A stretch of 15,288 bases of DNA from Thermoprotei archaeon. Its GTDB lineage: Archaea; Thermoproteota; Thermoprotei; QMSL01; B3-G16. Within the stretch, counting starts at the first letter, position 1. Each line of letters opens with the position of its first letter. The DNA is taken from the NCBI GenBank assembly GCA_003649665.1, contig QMSL01000012.1, positions 1-15,288 on the forward strand, written 5' to 3'. The notes under the pieces are model-generated. The model was not told the origin of the DNA. It saw only the letters and a program-made list of their open reading frames with translations, and made no database searches. Made by a program: the position numbers and the translations under genes. This document shows positions 14,041 through 15,288 of this stretch, one piece after another.

Positions 14041-15288
14041 AGTCAAGAGATAATGAGAGCTTTTTCATGTCAAGAACTTGGTAGGGTTCTATTTCGATAT
14101 GAGTAAGGAATGGATCATTCCCTATATGGAGTATGTGTAATACATTGTCCTCTTTTATTAAGGGCTCTGGTATGTAAAATTCTCTCTGCGGAGAATCTGT
14201 TGAATACCTACCAATGGGTCTCCTATTGAAGAATAATATGCCCTTGCCAGAAAAGCCATCAATTTTAAGCTTAATGGGTATTAAATTGCCTTTGATCCCT
14301 TTTATAGTAACTTTACACTCGTACAATCTAATGAGACTTCTCTTTAGCAGATCTGGAATTTTACATTGTTTCTCTACGCCATATATCGCTATGTCTACAA
14401 GATCTATCGGTCTTACAAGCCATTCATCGACTTTAGCTAAGTATTTAATGAGCTTAAGCGCTTCTATCCTCAGCTTTTCACTCCAATGCCACCATCGTTC
14501 TGCGTAAATCGCAATTACGTTCTTTCCATTTCTTATATATTCACTTATGTCAACGTGAGCCACGGTGTAATCATAACCTCTCACACATCCAAGCTGAATA
14601 TGTCTAACGAATTTACCATTCACATATATCCAGAAATCACCCTCACCTTTAATTTCAAGAAGTACACCCTTTACCTTCTCTTCAATACTCATGTCAATAC
14701 TTGTACGGATCCATATTGCCGTCTTTCCCCTTAACTTAATGTCCTTGACTATAGGTATAATACTTTCATCCCATTCGCTATCATCATAACCCTCTTCAGC
14801 CTCCTTTGGAACCTCCCTTAACCTAGAGATCTCTATTACATTAGTCTGCATGAGACGAACTTTCTTTATGGGGATATCCTCACGCGCAATAAGATATAGC
14901 CCTCCAATTCCATTAAGTATCTTAAGCTCACGTACACTCCTACCAACGCATTCAAGTAAAGCTACTACTTTATTCCTTCCAAGTTTTATATAGTCTGAGG
15001 CAGGCATTCTTAATGAGCCTACTATGCGACCAATGTACGTTCCATTTATAATCAAATCGGCTTCGTCAACTACATTTGTTATTAAAATGTCCCTTCCCCA
15101 GACGTGAGGAACATTGAAGTTACAGGAGAAGATATATAAGCCATTATCAGTAAAACCAGCTTCCTCCAATCGAGTTTCAGCAGGAATTCTCCCTCCTCTA
15201 CCAGTCAGTTCCTCTAGATCTAGCTCTCTTACATTCCATTCACTAAAAGTTATTGAAAGCTTAGGTAGCTTCTTACGCCTTAAATGAA
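14039..15288 (-). CDS. Beta-galactosidase-like glycoside hydrolase, C-terminal part (5' end beyond window)
   Basis: The frame runs open to the window edge, so the N-terminal part, including any catalytic barrel, is missing. What is present (about 415 codons) reads as jelly-roll domains of large beta-galactosidases, GH35-like. One domain has LLITN-type strands around DILITNVVDEADLIINGTYI and GRNKVVALLE. A second has TAIWIRTSIDM, then FWIYVNGKFV, then VDISEYIRNGKNVIAIYAERWW, the usual ligand-domain pattern with a YVNG turn and the NVIAIY strand. A third beta-rich segment ends the protein. Such domains pack on the catalytic barrel of enzymes removing terminal galactose or related sugars. No catalytic residues are in view, so the family number is tentative; a GH2- or GH42-like enzyme is possible. 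A TTG at 15169 is not a convincing start, since homologous-looking sequence continues before it. Confidence 0.72.
   Translation of the reverse strand, partial: HLRRKKLPKLSITFSEWNVRELDLEELTGRGGRIPAETRLEEAGFTDNGLYIFSCNFNVPHVWGRDILITNVVDEADLIINGTYIGRIVGSLRMPASDYIKLGRNKVVALLECVGRSVRELKILNGIGGLYLIAREDIPIKKVRLMQTNVIEISRLREVPKEAEEGYDDSEWDESIIPIVKDIKLRGKTAIWIRTSIDMSIEEKVKGVLLEIKGEGDFWIYVNGKFVRHIQLGCVRGYDYTVAHVDISEYIRNGKNVIAIYAERWWHWSEKLRIEALKLIKYLAKVDEWLVRPIDLVDIAIYGVEKQCKIPDLLKRSLIRLYECKVTIKGIKGNLIPIKLKIDGFSGKGILFFNRRPIGRYSTDSPQREFYIPEPLIKEDNVLHILHIGNDPFLTHIEIEPYQVLDMKKLSLSLD

Noticed and set aside
14214..14734. Two plus-strand open frames of 97 and 82 codons within the glycoside hydrolase region
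   Set aside because: They lie opposite a continuous coding frame with clear jelly-roll patterns and show no domain or ribosome site of their own.
1..15288. tRNA or rRNA genes and CRISPR repeats
   Set aside because: The intergenic gaps are all under about 150 bp. None contains a GTTCRANNC-type T-loop with matching acceptor arms, or regularly spaced repeats.

Overview
The window looks like chromosomal DNA from a thermophilic archaeon, most likely of the Crenarchaeota/Thermoproteota. The genome is AT-rich, with heavy use of AGA/AGG arginine and ATA isoleucine codons. It carries archaeal-type information-processing genes (single-subunit Elp3, TmcA, an Hjc-family resolvase, a Bud32/RIO-like kinase, a DUF1922-type zinc ribbon). 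It has purine-rich Shine-Dalgarno sites, gene pairs coupled by ATGA overlaps, and TATA-like boxes placed for leaderless or short-leader mRNAs. The genus cannot be named from the sequence. I see no rRNA, tRNA, CRISPR array, insertion sequence or phage gene.

Layout. Positions 7-615 (+) hold an unrecognised alpha/beta protein that may begin before the window. It overlaps tail to tail with a minus-strand cluster at 599-4804. In transcription order the cluster is a four-cysteine zinc protein, a DUF1922-like zinc ribbon, a 501-aa Bud32/RIO-like kinase with a large unknown N-terminal half, a Trm9/ALKBH8-like methyltransferase, and the radical-SAM/GNAT enzyme Elp3. The last four overlap or abut. Positions 4910-5569 (-) hold a separate UPF0173 metallo-beta-lactamase (MBL) protein. 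Positions 5624-10114 (-) form a second cluster: a winged-helix plus PD-(D/E)xK nuclease, the tRNA(Met) cytidine acetyltransferase TmcA, acylphosphatase, a rhomboid protease, and an Hjc-like resolvase whose active-site Glu is Gln. Positions 10252-11995 (-) hold an SNM1/Artemis-like MBL nuclease followed by a Yip1-like membrane protein. A divergent intergenic region separates it from a sugar-phosphate isomerase/epimerase-like gene (12139-13053, +). That gene abuts, stop to stop, an MDP-1-type HAD phosphatase fused to a DNPH1-like nucleotide N-hydrolase (13054-13956, -). The window ends inside a beta-galactosidase-like glycoside hydrolase C-terminus (14039 to beyond 15288, -).

How the genes may work together. 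The clearest theme is tRNA modification. Elp3 makes the carboxymethyl group on wobble uridine, Trm9-type enzymes methylate that group, and here the two genes share an ATGA junction. TmcA makes ac4C in a separate cluster. A second theme is nucleic-acid processing: two PD-(D/E)xK nucleases bracket the TmcA cluster, and an SNM1-like nuclease lies just beyond. The right end has a sugar-metabolism flavour. The best candidate for something undescribed is the Elp3/Trm9-like operon with its atypical kinase and two zinc proteins. Next come the phosphatase/N-hydrolase fusion and the Gln-substituted resolvase.
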